This document shows positions 1 through 9,313 of a DNA stretch of 64,000 nt, in pieces. The position numbers and the translations under genes were made by a program. The stretch covers positions 1-64,000 of the forward strand of contig NZ_JADYTY010000002.1 in the NCBI RefSeq assembly GCF_021531495.1, in the 5' to 3' direction. This stretch comes from Anaerovibrio lipolyticus. GTDB taxonomy: Bacteria; Bacillota; Negativicutes; Selenomonadales; Selenomonadaceae. The number at the start of each line of letters is the position of its first letter. The stretch's first letter is position 1. The notes below the pieces were generated by a model. It saw only the letters and a list, made by a program, of their open reading frames with translations. It made no database searches and was not told where the DNA came from.

Positions 1-72
1 ATGATTCGAAACCAACTCCTGGCAGATGAACGTATGGCGAAACTCATGAAGCACTATGATGTAATCTACTAA
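1..72 (+). CDS. possible 3' end of a gene entering from the left
   Basis: An open frame runs from the first base to a TAA at 70-72 and encodes at most 23 residues inside the window (it ends KHYDVIY). It may be the tail of a gene that begins outside the window. I do not recognise it and the start cannot be judged, so this is a weak call. Confidence 0.2.
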   Translation: MIRNQLLADERMAKLMKHYDVIY

Positions 73-78
73 ACTTTT

Positions 79-288
79 TTACACAAAGTTCTTGACACAC
101 CCTATCTCAATGTTATTATCCTTAAATTTATGTGCCATTTTCAAAATGTTATCAGCTGACATTAACCTGCTTTTAGAAGCGTTAGCAATATATGTTGGTG
201 TTAATTCTACATCATTTTTTTCAGCGGTAGTAGCAAGCACAAGTGCAGAACCAGCCGCAATGCAAGCCATACGATCTTTTTCATCCAT
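79..288 (-). CDS. small hypothetical protein or gene remnant
   Basis: A 69-residue frame starting MDEKDRMACIAAG. The frame stays open for about ten more codons upstream (a charged stretch LDREKQAK) without a clear start or Shine-Dalgarno, which suggests the 3' end of a decayed gene rather than an intact one. The segment from about residue 8 to 20 is Ala-rich and could be a helix. I recognise no family. It lies between the window edge and the nuclease gene, in accessory-looking, AT-rich DNA. Confidence 0.25.
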   Translation of the reverse strand: MDEKDRMACIAAGSALVLATTAEKNDVELTPTYIANASKSRLMSADNILKMAHKFKDNNIEIGCVKNFV

Positions 289-389
289 CTTTGCTTGTTT
301 CTCTCTATCTAATTCAACTTATTATTGCAATTCGGGTATTTTTTAGTAATTTTCGACAGCAGCAAATCGAAATTTAGACATACCAAAAG

Positions 390-426
390 GAGCATACTTG
401 CCTTTTAGACATAGTATGCTCCCTGC
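390..426 (-). terminator. terminator of the PD-(D/E)XK nuclease gene
   Basis: A perfect 10-bp hairpin (arms GGAGCATACT and AGTATGCTCC) lies about 55 bases past the stop of the minus-strand nuclease gene and is followed on that strand by TTTT. A second short dyad, TACGAA/TTCGTA at 427-450, sits between it and the gene. Confidence 0.6.
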
Positions 427-480
427 TACGAAATATTATTATCTTCGTAATTTTTTCTGTTGTATGCAAATTATCCCTTA

Positions 481-1467
481 TTACTTAAGACTTTTAGCAA
501 CAAAATCCAGTTCATCTGGAGTATAGCGACCTGTTGCACGCAATTTATCTATGGTTGTAAAACCATCTAAAATCATATCTCTTAAATTCCCAAGTCTGCC
601 TCTGCGCTCTCCTTCAAGTCTGCCTTTAGTTACGGCTTCTTCCCACAGACCTAAACTTAAATTACACATATCGCTCACCTCCTGATCGATTTCCACAGTC
701 ATAGGAAGCTGAAATTCTTCCTGTAATTTTTGTTTCTTGGCTTTTACATCCATCTTGCTTAGCAATGTATCCAGCATACCAATAAGCTGATTATGACTGC
801 ACTCAGGATTTCCGCTGAGATGGACAACAACCACGCCTACATAGTCATAGGTATAATCAACATTGAGATGATTACTACCTTGATAAAGAATTTCTGGTTT
901 TAGAGAATATGATACAATAGAGTCCTTTTTGTCTTCTGGACAGTCCATGCATATCCAAATACTATAGACCTTTTTCATATTGTCATATTGCGCTGAATCG
1001 GAACCATTATTGGTAAATTCAGTGTTTAATTGTGCCGAAAGCAGTCTAGCAATATAAAATATGCCTCGATTGACAATACTATAACCAGGATTGCTTTTAC
1101 GCTGAGCTTCAATATTGATAATAATCTTGGTATTTTCACCATCGGGCAAATTTACTTCAAAACGCAAATCATATACAATACGTCCCTCGCCAGAAATATC
1201 ATCCTCCAACTGCTTATTAACAATCTTTGGATTAGTCAGCCCAGGATCTACAAAGGTCTGACCAAGCATAACACTGTTGCCGTCAATACAGCTTTCTATT
1301 TGCTGCAACGATAGCCTAGACAGCTCGTGAACCGTGAATTTGAGAACCCGTGCCAATATAGGCTTATTCGCCAACACCTTTTTGATGCTCTTGTCATATT
1401 GAATGAAAAGATTTTCCTTTTCAATGTCCGAAGCAAGTGCTGTAGGAGTATCAACCAAATTCACCAC
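481..1467 (-). CDS. PD-(D/E)XK nuclease family transposase / Rpn-like recombination-promoting nuclease
   Basis: A 328-residue protein of the PDDEXK_2 / Rpn-like family, which are putative DNA endonucleases tied to mobile DNA and RecA-independent recombination. Seen directly: a core with Asp100, then Glu120 and Gln122 in NIEAQ, matching the D...ExQ catalytic arrangement, and a charged C-terminal tail with the typical GRLEGERRG run that such proteins use before their last helices. It stands alone with its own terminator. The start is uncertain: GTG at 1467, GTG at 1464 and TTG at 1458 all follow an AAGGAA stretch, and the TTG has the best spacing. A C-terminal relative lies at 59040-59450. The family is clear; the biological role is inferred. 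Confidence 0.8.
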   Translation of the reverse strand: MVNLVDTPTALASDIEKENLFIQYDKSIKKVLANKPILARVLKFTVHELSRLSLQQIESCIDGNSVMLGQTFVDPGLTNPKIVNKQLEDDISGEGRIVYDLRFEVNLPDGENTKIIINIEAQRKSNPGYSIVNRGIFYIARLLSAQLNTEFTNNGSDSAQYDNMKKVYSIWICMDCPEDKKDSIVSYSLKPEILYQGSNHLNVDYTYDYVGVVVVHLSGNPECSHNQLIGMLDTLLSKMDVKAKKQKLQEEFQLPMTVEIDQEVSDMCNLSLGLWEEAVTKGRLEGERRGRLGNLRDMILDGFTTIDKLRATGRYTPDELDFVAKSLK

Positions 1468-1560
1468 TTCCTTATACTTACATTACAATAATTATATCAT
1501 TTTCCAAACATACAGTCAATCCAATACCAGTCTTGATATTTCTCACCTCTTTCAGAAATT

Positions 1561-1794
1561 ATGTTTGTAGGTATATTCTATCATATTTACAAAAAACATA
1601 CAATCGAACAGCGAGAAAAATCATTAGCATTTTTATTTTGTCCACTGTATGAAGTCGGAACCTACAATAACTCCCAAAATGACGAAGTAATTTATGCTGA
1701 TGATGAGATTCCCCAGTATGAGGGTGTTCCTGCTGACGGAATGCAACACGGAACACCTACAGCCTCTCAGCCCTTGTGCCCCAAGTCCTCCTAG
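1561..1794 (+). CDS. doubtful hypothetical ORF
   Basis: A 77-residue frame with no recognisable domain and no clear Shine-Dalgarno. The second half is acidic (VIYADDEIPQYEGVP). Past its stop, another frame remains open with a protein-like segment (IEEIPKPPTEEES) running up to the YvrJ start, so the stretch may be a decayed gene once located just before yvrJ. It contains an inverted repeat, GGTGTTCC at 1721-1728 and GGAACACC at about 1748-1755. Treat as a remnant unless homologues are found. Confidence 0.2.
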   Translation: MFVGIFYHIYKKHTIEQREKSLAFLFCPLYEVGTYNNSQNDEVIYADDEIPQYEGVPADGMQHGTPTASQPLCPKSS

Positions 1795-1849
1795 TCGCCT
1801 AAGAATAAGATAGAAGAAATACCCAAACCTCCTACAGAAGAGGAGTCAT

Positions 1850-2017
1850 ATGGACGATACACTTCTCAAAGCTATCTCAACCATAGGCTTCCCCATTGCC
1901 GTGTCCTGCTATCTGCTGGTAAATCTCCAGACCACCCTAGAGCGATTCTCCACCAGATTAGACGACCTGATTGTGGAACTGCGAAAGGGATACTATACAG
2001 CCACAGTCCAGCCATAA
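1850..2017 (+). CDS. YvrJ family small protein
   Basis: A 55-residue protein, MDDTLLKAISTIGFPIAVSC and so on. It matches the YvrJ family: a short N-terminal helix, a hydrophobic segment with the GFPIAVSxYLLV signature (about residues 13-25), then a helix of the form LERFSTRLDDLIVEL. A GAGGAG sequence lies 5-6 bases before the ATG. YvrJ proteins are small, probably membrane-associated peptides of unknown function, often found in sporulation-related or mobile contexts in Firmicutes. This one has no intact partner gene: the DNA on its left looks decayed and on its right it meets the nuo operon tail to tail. Family assignment is fairly sure; function is unknown. Confidence 0.7.
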   Translation: MDDTLLKAISTIGFPIAVSCYLLVNLQTTLERFSTRLDDLIVELRKGYYTATVQP

Positions 2018-2024
2018 ATAAAAG

Positions 2025-2068
2025 AAATAGGCAATAGATTCATAACAAAATCTATTGCCTATTTTTGT
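2025..2068. terminator. bidirectional terminator between yvrJ and nuoN
   Basis: A perfect 16-bp stem (AAATAGGCAATAGATT and its complement) around an 8-base loop, with T-rich tails on both strands. It serves the plus-strand yvrJ and the minus-strand nuo operon, which converge here. Confidence 0.8.
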
Positions 2069-2096
2069 ACTTTCTAGAGTAGTACACTAGAAAGTA
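2068..2096. repeat. perfect inverted repeat after nuoN
   Basis: TACTTTCTAG and CTAGAAAGTA, 10 bp per arm around 9 bases, lie between the nuoN stop and the terminator. It is probably an extra 3' hairpin of the nuo mRNA that protects the end; there is no T-run of its own. Confidence 0.5.
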
Positions 2097-2107
2097 TGCC
2101 AATTTCC

Positions 2108-3568
2108 TTAATGCAAAAAGGTATTTGCAGCTAGATTGGTTAGCTCTGCCAGCTTTTCTGGCCATACACCTATAAGGATAGTGGCCAGGACACTGAGTAC
2201 AACTGCGGCTCTGGTAGTGCCGGAGATATTCAGCTTGCTGCCATCCCATTTGCCTAGATACATAGCCTTGGCTACCAGCAAATAATAATATACGGAAATC
2301 ATGGACATTACGAAGCCTACAAAGGCCAGCCACAAATATCCCTGGTCTACAACCGCTGTAAAGAGATACAGCTTGCCAGCAAAGCCTGCTGTTGGCGGTA
2401 TGCCTGCCATAGATAGCAGGGAAATAGTCATTACCGCTGCCAGCACAGGTGCAGACTGGGCCAGGCCATTCATCATCCGATGGGTGGTACTGCCCTTCTG
2501 AGCCTCCACCACTGCCAGCACCGCAAATGCGCCTACATTGGCAAATACATATAAGACAGCATAGAACATGGTAGCCTTCATGCCGGCTGTATCTGCAGCA
2601 ATAATCCCCACCATCATGTATCCTGCCTGAGCAATGGAGGAATAAGCCAGCATACGCTTAACATCCTTCTGCTTCATAGCCATAATATTGCCAAAAATCA
2701 TGCAGATAGCACAAAGCACAGCCAGCAAAGGCAGCCAGTACATTCCCAGCATGGGGAATGCCACATACAGTGCCCGCATAAAGGCGGCAATACCTGCTGC
2801 CTTGGAGCCCATAGCCAGCATAGCCGTAATGGGAGTTGGTGCCCCCTGATAAACATCCGGCGCCCACATATGGAAGGGTATAATGGATAGCTTAAAGAAG
2901 AAGCCAATCAGGACCATGGTAATCCCGGCAATCCCCAATGGGAAGAACAAATGAGGATTACGGCACACCTCAAAGAACTGAATACTGCCAGTAGCGCCAT
3001 AAACCAGACTAATACCATAAAGCATAGTAGCTGTGGATACAGAGCCAATAATCAAATACTTTACTGCCGCCTCGCTGGAATCCTTGGAGCTCATTCTGGC
3101 ACCTGTCAGAATGTAGAAGGAAATGGTCATCAGCTCCAGACCAATAAACATGGTAAGGAAATCCGTAGCAGAAGCCAGCACACACATCCCCAGCAGTGCC
3201 ATTAACAGCAGAGCATAAAACTCACCCTTGTACCGCAGCACAGACTGAACATAATCACTGGCAAACAGCATGGTAAATACTGTGGCCAAAATAAACATCT
3301 GCTTGAAAAACAGTGCATAATTATCCACAAAATACATGCCCTGATAAAAAAATTTGTCAGCAATAACAGCCATGGCTTCTGGCTCCATAGGATTCAAAGG
3401 CCCCTGATACAGGGTAAACATATAGAGGAACCAGCCTGTCAGGGCAAAAATCAACACAGCTCCAATAGATTTGTGGGATTCCTTAGCTGGCAGGACCAAA
3501 TCCATGACAATGGCAAAAAGGCCCAGACAAAGAATAAATATTTCTGTACTAATCACCGCAAAATTCAT
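2108..3568 (-). CDS. nuoN: NADH-quinone oxidoreductase subunit N
   Basis: A 486-residue, about 14-helix antiporter-like membrane subunit of complex I, one of three proton-channel subunits (N, M, L). Seen: the family core PFHMWAPDVYQGAPTPITAM with the lysine-bearing helices around it (KAAGIAAFMRAL, MKQKDVKRMLAYSSIAQAGY) and a conserved membrane Glu in FIGLELMTISFYILTG. Length is normal. It is the last gene of the operon; its ATG overlaps the nuoM stop by one base, so translation is probably coupled. A hairpin and a strong terminator follow. Confidence 0.95.
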   Translation of the reverse strand: MNFAVISTEIFILCLGLFAIVMDLVLPAKESHKSIGAVLIFALTGWFLYMFTLYQGPLNPMEPEAMAVIADKFFYQGMYFVDNYALFFKQMFILATVFTMLFASDYVQSVLRYKGEFYALLLMALLGMCVLASATDFLTMFIGLELMTISFYILTGARMSSKDSSEAAVKYLIIGSVSTATMLYGISLVYGATGSIQFFEVCRNPHLFFPLGIAGITMVLIGFFFKLSIIPFHMWAPDVYQGAPTPITAMLAMGSKAAGIAAFMRALYVAFPMLGMYWLPLLAVLCAICMIFGNIMAMKQKDVKRMLAYSSIAQAGYMMVGIIAADTAGMKATMFYAVLYVFANVGAFAVLAVVEAQKGSTTHRMMNGLAQSAPVLAAVMTISLLSMAGIPPTAGFAGKLYLFTAVVDQGYLWLAFVGFVMSMISVYYYLLVAKAMYLGKWDGSKLNISGTTRAAVVLSVLATILIGVWPEKLAELTNLAANTFLH

Positions 3569-5100
3569 TATCTGACACCTCCTAACATGGCTGATGCATC
3601 AGAAAGCTGATCCAACAGCGGCACCAGCTGTTCTGTGCCAGAGCCTACCATCCCCATCAAAAGCTGTGGGAATATACCAAAGCCCACCAGGGCCACACCT
3701 AGGATAATCAAAGGCATCATAGCCACACCCTTGGCATCCTGGAAGTAATCAAAGCGCTGATCCCTTGGGCCAAAGAGAATTTTGGCCAACATTCTCAGGG
3801 TATAAAGGGCGGTAAAGATAATGCCAGAAATAGCAATTACCGCAAAAACCGGATATACCCCAAAGGAGCCAACAAAGATCGTAAACTCTGGCATAAAGCC
3901 AATCAGGCCAGGCAAGCCCAGAGAGGCCATACCTGCCAGCATAAAGCCAGCAGCTACCCTTGGCATCTGATGGGCCAAGCCCCGCAGCTCGTGAACGCTT
4001 CTTAAATGTGTTCTTTCATAAACATAGCCAATCATGGCAAAGAACAAAGCACTCATAACACCATGAGCCACCATATTGGCCACAGCACCGCTGACAGATA
4101 CCACATTAAGAGCAGCAAAGCCCAACAGCACATAGCCCATATGGGACACTGAGGAATAACCAATAACATACTTCAAATCATGCTGAGCCAAAGCAATATA
4201 GGCTGCATACATAACATTAATAATAGCCAGCCCCGCAATCAAAGGCGCCCAGAATTTTGCTCCCAAAGGCAATACCAACAGTCCCAGACGAATCAAGCCA
4301 TAGCCACCGATTTTTTTCAATACACCAGCGTGAATCATAGAAACCGCTGTTGGCGCACCAGCATAACCATCTGGAGACCAGCTATGGAATGGGAACATGG
4401 ACAGCAGAGAGCCAAAGCCTATCAAGAGCAGCAGGAAGGCAAAAATCTGAAACTCCTCGCTGAAATGTCCAGCCTGAGCTGCAGCCGCCAAGGCCTGCAT
4501 ATCAAAGGTACGCATCTCTGGTGGAAAGGCCTGCAAGTACAAAGCCACCACGCCAACCAGCATAAAGGCAGAACCCATCAACAGATAAATGGTCAGCTTC
4601 ATACCAGCATATTCCTTGCTAACCCGCTTGGTGGAACCCCAAATAATAACCATGATATAAATAGGAATAACCACAACCTCATAGCACAGCAGGAAGATAA
4701 ACAAATCCCTGGCAATAAAGGTACCAGTTACACCAGCAATGAGAATCATCAGGAGAATATAGAACTCCTTGGGGCGCTCCGTAATACTCCAGGAGCTAAA
4801 CACAGCTGCCAAGCCTATCAAATCTGTCAAAAGCAGCATAGGCAGGGAAATACCATCAACTCCCAGAGCATAATGTACCCCCAAATCCTTTATCCAAGGT
4901 ACATCCTCCGTAAACTGCATTCCCCCAACCGACATATCATAGCTAAAGAATGCATAAACTGTCAGCACCAGAGCCACAGTCATAGCTGCTGCACAGATTA
5001 CCCGCACAGATTCCTTTGCCTGAGCAGATACAAAGCAAAGCAATAAAGCAGCTGAAATAGGTGCCAGCAGAACCGTTGTCAACAATGGAAAGTTCTCCAT
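3568..5100 (-). CDS. nuoM: NADH-quinone oxidoreductase subunit M
   Basis: A 510-residue antiporter-like proton-pumping subunit of complex I. Seen: the Glu-bearing helix LLCYEVVVIPIYIMVI, the hallmark FHSWSPDGYAGAPTAVSMI followed by HAGVLKKIGGYG, and many predicted helices. It overlaps nuoL and nuoN by one base at each end, as in a tightly coupled operon. Length is typical for bacterial NuoM. Confidence 0.95.
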   Translation of the reverse strand: MENFPLLTTVLLAPISAALLLCFVSAQAKESVRVICAAAMTVALVLTVYAFFSYDMSVGGMQFTEDVPWIKDLGVHYALGVDGISLPMLLLTDLIGLAAVFSSWSITERPKEFYILLMILIAGVTGTFIARDLFIFLLCYEVVVIPIYIMVIIWGSTKRVSKEYAGMKLTIYLLMGSAFMLVGVVALYLQAFPPEMRTFDMQALAAAAQAGHFSEEFQIFAFLLLLIGFGSLLSMFPFHSWSPDGYAGAPTAVSMIHAGVLKKIGGYGLIRLGLLVLPLGAKFWAPLIAGLAIINVMYAAYIALAQHDLKYVIGYSSVSHMGYVLLGFAALNVVSVSGAVANMVAHGVMSALFFAMIGYVYERTHLRSVHELRGLAHQMPRVAAGFMLAGMASLGLPGLIGFMPEFTIFVGSFGVYPVFAVIAISGIIFTALYTLRMLAKILFGPRDQRFDYFQDAKGVAMMPLIILGVALVGFGIFPQLLMGMVGSGTEQLVPLLDQLSDASAMLGGVR

Positions 5101-7010
5101 CAGAAAGCACCTCCCAGCATAGCCATCAGCTTAGAAGCATAATATACTCCATAAGCCAGCAAAACAATCACACCAAAGAGATATACACCGGCATAGCTCT
5201 GAACCTGGCCATTTTCTGCCGGACTAAGCATCTCACTAACAGCCCGTACCAAGCCGCCAAGAGCATTGACAATGCCATCCACAATATGTACATCAATCCA
5301 ATACAGTACCTTGGCAATACCATCCACAAAGAATTTTATCAAGGCTGCATAGATTTCATCAATATAGAATTTGTGGAAGCTGAGCTGATACAGCACACCC
5401 CATTTTTCAGCAAGGGCATCTGCATTCCAGCTTTTGGCCACATAAACCTTCCAAGCCAAGGCAAGAGCAATTACTGCCAACAGGGTGGAAGTACCAGCAA
5501 TCATCAGATTCATGCCCTCATGAGCTGGTACACCGAAGCGCACCCAATCATCAAAGCCTGCCATGTGAGCCCAGATACCACTAACTACAGACAGTACAGA
5601 CAGCACAATCAACGGCACCCGCATAAACCAGCCCACCTCATGGGCATGATCATAGGCCTCCTGATTGGCTGGCTGTCCCATAAAGGCCACAAACAGCAGA
5701 CGAGCCATATAGAAGGCTGTCATAAAGGCTGTAATGGTTGCCAGAATATACAAGGCTGGACTTACCTGAGCCGCTGCTGCCAGAATCTCATCCTTGGAAA
5801 AGAAACCAGCAAAAGGCGGAATACCAGAAATAGCCAATACGCCAATGGTCATAGCTGCAAAGGTTACAGGCATCTTCTTCCTCAGACCGCCCATCTTAAA
5901 AATATCTGCCTCCTCTGCCATAGCATGCATAACAGCACCAGCACTAAGGAACAGCATAGCCTTGAAAAAGGCATGAGTCATCAAATGGAAAAAGGACGAG
6001 GTAAGAGAGCCTACCCCTAAGGCCAGCATCATATAGCCCAGCTGGCTAATGGTGGAATATGCCAAAATTCTCTTAATAGGCCGCTGAGTAATGGCAATGC
6101 TGGCGGCAAAAATAGCTGTAAAACCACCTAACCAGGCAATTACCGTCATAACAGCAGGCAGCTGGCTAAAGAGAAAGAAGGCTCTGCCTACCAGATAAAC
6201 ACCAGCTACAACCATGGTAGCTGCGTGAATCAAAGCAGATACCGGAGTTGGTCCCTCCATAGCATCTGGCAGCCACACATGGAGAGGGAACTGGCCGGAT
6301 TTGCCAATAGGGCCTACGAACAACAGCAGGGCAATGATGGTCAGAAAACCTGCGCCACCATGCATAACATATATAGGCACCAGCTGCTGCAGTTCCATAA
6401 AGTCCAAGGTGCCAAAGGTCAGCTGCAAAAGCAGAATGCCCAAAAGCAGGCCAAAGTCACCTACGCGGGTAGTCATAAAGGCCTTTTTGGCTGCTTCTCT
6501 AGCAGAAATCTTGTAATAGTAGAAGCCAATCAAAAGGTAGGAGCACAAACCCACCAGCTCCCAGAAGAAATACATCTGCAGGAAGTTTACAGCCAGCACC
6601 AGGCCCAGCATAGAACCAGCAAACAGGGAAAGGAAGGCAAAGAAACGGCCATAGCCAGGATCTCCCTCCATATAACCACAGGAATAAATCTGCACCAGCA
6701 TGGATACAGTAGTAACCACCATCAGCATCATAGCCGTAAGTGGATCAATAAGAACACCCATGGAGATGTTGACACTGCCAATATGGAACCAGGAAAGCTT
6801 CTGGACAAATGGCGCATCAACTGTAATATTGCCAGCCACTACAGCCAAGGTTACCCCTACCGCCAGCAAAAAGCTGATAGTGCTCATGCTTACAGCAATA
6901 GCAGCAGACAGCTTGCCATAGGAACGGGTTACCATGCCGATAATCACAAAGGAGATTGCTGGCAGCAAGGGAATCAGCCAAGCGTGTTCAAGGGCAAATT
7001 CATTAAACAT
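5100..7010 (-). CDS. nuoL: NADH-quinone oxidoreductase subunit L
   Basis: A 636-residue membrane subunit, the most distal proton channel of complex I. The antiporter core FPLHVWLPDAMEGPTPVSAL is followed by IHAATMVVAGVYL, and the Glu-bearing helix reads YFFWELVGLCSYLLIGFYY. After the core, the C-terminal part holds the predicted amphipathic lateral helix (around residues 530-570) and a last transmembrane helix, as in full-length NuoL. It begins 11 bases after nuoK and ends overlapping nuoM. Confidence 0.95.
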   Translation of the reverse strand: MFNEFALEHAWLIPLLPAISFVIIGMVTRSYGKLSAAIAVSMSTISFLLAVGVTLAVVAGNITVDAPFVQKLSWFHIGSVNISMGVLIDPLTAMMLMVVTTVSMLVQIYSCGYMEGDPGYGRFFAFLSLFAGSMLGLVLAVNFLQMYFFWELVGLCSYLLIGFYYYKISAREAAKKAFMTTRVGDFGLLLGILLLQLTFGTLDFMELQQLVPIYVMHGGAGFLTIIALLLFVGPIGKSGQFPLHVWLPDAMEGPTPVSALIHAATMVVAGVYLVGRAFFLFSQLPAVMTVIAWLGGFTAIFAASIAITQRPIKRILAYSTISQLGYMMLALGVGSLTSSFFHLMTHAFFKAMLFLSAGAVMHAMAEEADIFKMGGLRKKMPVTFAAMTIGVLAISGIPPFAGFFSKDEILAAAAQVSPALYILATITAFMTAFYMARLLFVAFMGQPANQEAYDHAHEVGWFMRVPLIVLSVLSVVSGIWAHMAGFDDWVRFGVPAHEGMNLMIAGTSTLLAVIALALAWKVYVAKSWNADALAEKWGVLYQLSFHKFYIDEIYAALIKFFVDGIAKVLYWIDVHIVDGIVNALGGLVRAVSEMLSPAENGQVQSYAGVYLFGVIVLLAYGVYYASKLMAMLGGAF

Positions 7011-7021
7011 TCAAGCTCCTC

Positions 7022-7333
7022 CTATCCCTTCATCCGATTCAGCTCATCAACATTAATGGTATTCCTGTCACGATAAATCCTAAAGGCCAAGGCAATACCT
7101 ATAGCCACCTCGGCTACACCAACCACAATGGCAAAAAGAGCCATTAGCTGGCCTGTTAAATCGTGAACAGGCATAAACCTGTTAAAGGCCACCAGATTAA
7201 TATTCACAGCATTCAGCATCAGCTCAATGCCCATCAAAACAGCAATAATATTTCGCTTGGAAAGCACTCCAAACATGCCAATGGCAAATAGCATAGCAGC
7301 CAAAAGCAGATAGTGGGTTAAACCAATGCTCAT
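7022..7333 (-). CDS. nuoK: NADH-quinone oxidoreductase subunit K
   Basis: A 103-residue, three-helix subunit with the family signature [17 protein letters not shown], including the intramembrane Glu of helix 2, and the second helix Glu in [15 protein letters not shown]. It links the antiporter subunits to the quinone module. The start overlaps the nuoJ stop by 4 bases (ATGA type). Confidence 0.95.
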   Translation of the reverse strand: MSIGLTHYLLLAAMLFAIGMFGVLSKRNIIAVLMGIELMLNAVNINLVAFNRFMPVHDLTGQLMALFAIVVGVAEVAIGIALAFRIYRDRNTINVDELNRMKG

Positions 7334-7842
7334 GACTCCTCATCTCCCTTCGCCAATATAATAGCTCCCAGCAAAGCAGCCAAAAGCAAAACAGCAGCAA
7401 TTTCAAAGGGCAGGATATAGCTGTTCAGCATCATATCTGCCAAATCCCCTACTGTATCCTCCGAAACAAAGCCTCCCTGGCTGGAACTGGTAACAAAGGT
7501 AGATACCAGGCCCATAACGGCTATAAAGGTGCCAGACAAGGCAGCAGCCCATATCTTTCGACCATTAAAGGGATTGGAAGGTACACCCTCCCCCTTGTGA
7601 GTCAGCATAACACCCATAACAATCAGGACAGCCACACCGCCAGAGTAGGTCATAAACTCTACTGCCCCCAAGAAATCTGCTTCCAAAGTGATGTACATAA
7701 TACCTACCCCGATAAAGCAGGCCGTCATCAAAAGAGCACTATGTACCAGATTATTGCTAAGCACAACCCCTAGAGCTGTTCCTAGAATAACCACAGCCAG
7801 AAGGCAAAATACAACAAGGCTAGCTAATTCACTCATTGCCAT
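7330..7842 (-). CDS. nuoJ: NADH-quinone oxidoreductase subunit J
   Basis: A 170-residue membrane subunit with five predicted helices. Helix 3 contains the conserved [21 protein letters not shown], the pi-bulge segment that rotates in complex I turnover. The loop before the last helix is Gly/Ser-rich. It overlaps the end of nuoI by 14 bases and nuoK by 4. Confidence 0.92.
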   Translation of the reverse strand: MAMSELASLVVFCLLAVVILGTALGVVLSNNLVHSALLMTACFIGVGIMYITLEADFLGAVEFMTYSGGVAVLIVMGVMLTHKGEGVPSNPFNGRKIWAAALSGTFIAVMGLVSTFVTSSSQGGFVSEDTVGDLADMMLNSYILPFEIAAVLLLAALLGAIILAKGDEES

Positions 7843-8236
7843 CCCTCCTGTTCTTTGCTTCCTCTACTGCATCATAAATCAAATCTTCCTTGAAATAAGT
7901 AGCAGATTCATAATTTTGATCCCATTTCAGAGCCTTGAAATTACATGCTTCAATGCACAAATCACAATACATACAACGGCCAATATCATGAACATAGGAA
8001 GTCATATGACGCTTTTTGTTTTCGTCCATCTCCACTGTCAGCTTTAGAGCTGCATTGGGACAGTTCATAGCACAAACCTTGCAGCCTATGCATTTTTCCA
8101 CATCCAGCATCAAATGACCGCCCCGGAAGCGTTCAGTCATTGGCAGCTTTTCCTCAGGATAATAGACGGTTTCCTTTTTGCCAAAAAAGTGGCCCCAGGT
8201 AACCTTCAATCCTGTTACAAGTCCTTTGCCCCACAT
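7829..8236 (-). CDS. nuoI: NADH-quinone oxidoreductase subunit I, two [4Fe-4S] clusters
   Basis: A 135-residue ferredoxin-like subunit of the hydrophilic arm carrying clusters N6a and N6b. Two motifs are visible: CIGCKVCAMNCP and CMYCDLCIEACNF; in the second, the usual Pro after the fourth Cys is Asn-replaced. With NuoE, F and G absent from the operon, NuoI is the most exposed iron-sulfur subunit and the likely entry point for electrons from ferredoxin or another donor. That last point is inference. Confidence 0.93.
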   Translation of the reverse strand: MWGKGLVTGLKVTWGHFFGKKETVYYPEEKLPMTERFRGGHLMLDVEKCIGCKVCAMNCPNAALKLTVEMDENKKRHMTSYVHDIGRCMYCDLCIEACNFKALKWDQNYESATYFKEDLIYDAVEEAKNRRDGNE

Positions 8237-8251
8237 ATTTGAAGCCTCCTA

Positions 8252-9292
8252 TCATAACAACCATTTAAAGATATAAATGCCAAAGCCTGTCAGTAAAAGA
8301 TTTACCAAGGCCAATGGCAGCAGCACCTTCCAGCCAAAGCTCAAAATAGTATCCATTCTGGTTCTAGGGAAGGTCCAGCCAATCCACTGATAAATCAAGA
8401 CCATCAAAAAGGCCTTAATCCAGAACCACAGCTGACCTGGCAGGAAATCTGGCCCCTGCCATCCCCCCAGAAACAGGGTAGCTGTAAGAATACCAATGGA
8501 CAATAGATTGGCAAACTCTGCCAGGAAGAACAAGGCCCAGCGCATACCAGTATACTCTGTAAAAGGTCCGGCAATAATCTCTGACTCACCCTCTACCATA
8601 TTAAATGGAGGACGATTGCTCTCCACCAAACAGGTTACCATAAAAATCAAAAAGGCTATAGGCTGCAGGAAGATGAACCAGATATTGCTCTGAGCCTCTA
8701 CAATGGCACTCATCTTCAAGGAGCCGGTAATCATCACAATACCCATGAGAGCAATAACCATAGGCACCTCATAGGAAAGCATCTGTGCTACAGTACGCAT
8801 ACCGCCCAGCATAGCATATTTGCTATTAGAGGCATAACCACCCATCAGGAAGGGCAGTACCGACTGAGAGGAAATAGCAATCAGTAAAAACAGTCCAATA
8901 TTTACATCTGCAAAAATAACTCCATCATCAAAGGGATATAGGGCATAAACCATAGCTGCTGGAATAAAAATCAGGATTGGGGATAAAACCCACATCCATC
9001 TATCAACCCCATGAGGAATAATATCCTCCTTGGTCAAAAGCTTCAGCATATCCGCTGTAGACTGCAGCAATCCCCAGGGGCCAACCCTATTTGGCCCGAT
9101 ACGCACCTGAATCCAGGCACAAACCTTTCGCTCACCCAGCGTAAATACCAGGGCAGAAACTGCCACCAGCATAAACAGGATGCCGATACAAATCAGTGTC
9201 ATAATCAGATTTACTATTAGCTCGCTGCCAATAATAGGCAGCATCAGCTCCTTGAGGCTTTGGCCTGCAAGGTATAATATTCCGTTATGCAT
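8252..9292 (-). CDS. nuoH: NADH-quinone oxidoreductase subunit H
   Basis: A 346-residue membrane subunit that forms much of the quinone chamber. Seen: the conserved RIGPNRVGPWGLLQ stretch and STADMLKLLTKED, the acidic loop VEGESEIIAGPFTEYTGM, and FFLAEFANLLSIG. It lies directly after nuoD because nuoE, nuoF and nuoG are missing between them. Length and helix pattern are normal. Confidence 0.95.
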   Translation of the reverse strand: MHNGILYLAGQSLKELMLPIIGSELIVNLIMTLICIGILFMLVAVSALVFTLGERKVCAWIQVRIGPNRVGPWGLLQSTADMLKLLTKEDIIPHGVDRWMWVLSPILIFIPAAMVYALYPFDDGVIFADVNIGLFLLIAISSQSVLPFLMGGYASNSKYAMLGGMRTVAQMLSYEVPMVIALMGIVMITGSLKMSAIVEAQSNIWFIFLQPIAFLIFMVTCLVESNRPPFNMVEGESEIIAGPFTEYTGMRWALFFLAEFANLLSIGILTATLFLGGWQGPDFLPGQLWFWIKAFLMVLIYQWIGWTFPRTRMDTILSFGWKVLLPLALVNLLLTGFGIYIFKWLL

Positions 9293-9313
9293 TTTTCCAC
9301 CTGCCTATCAAAA

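Noticed and set aside
4180-7076. Plus-strand frames of 283-319 codons opposite nuoM and nuoL
   Set aside because: Gln-, His- and Asn-rich translations typical of mirror frames of membrane genes, with no ribosome sites.
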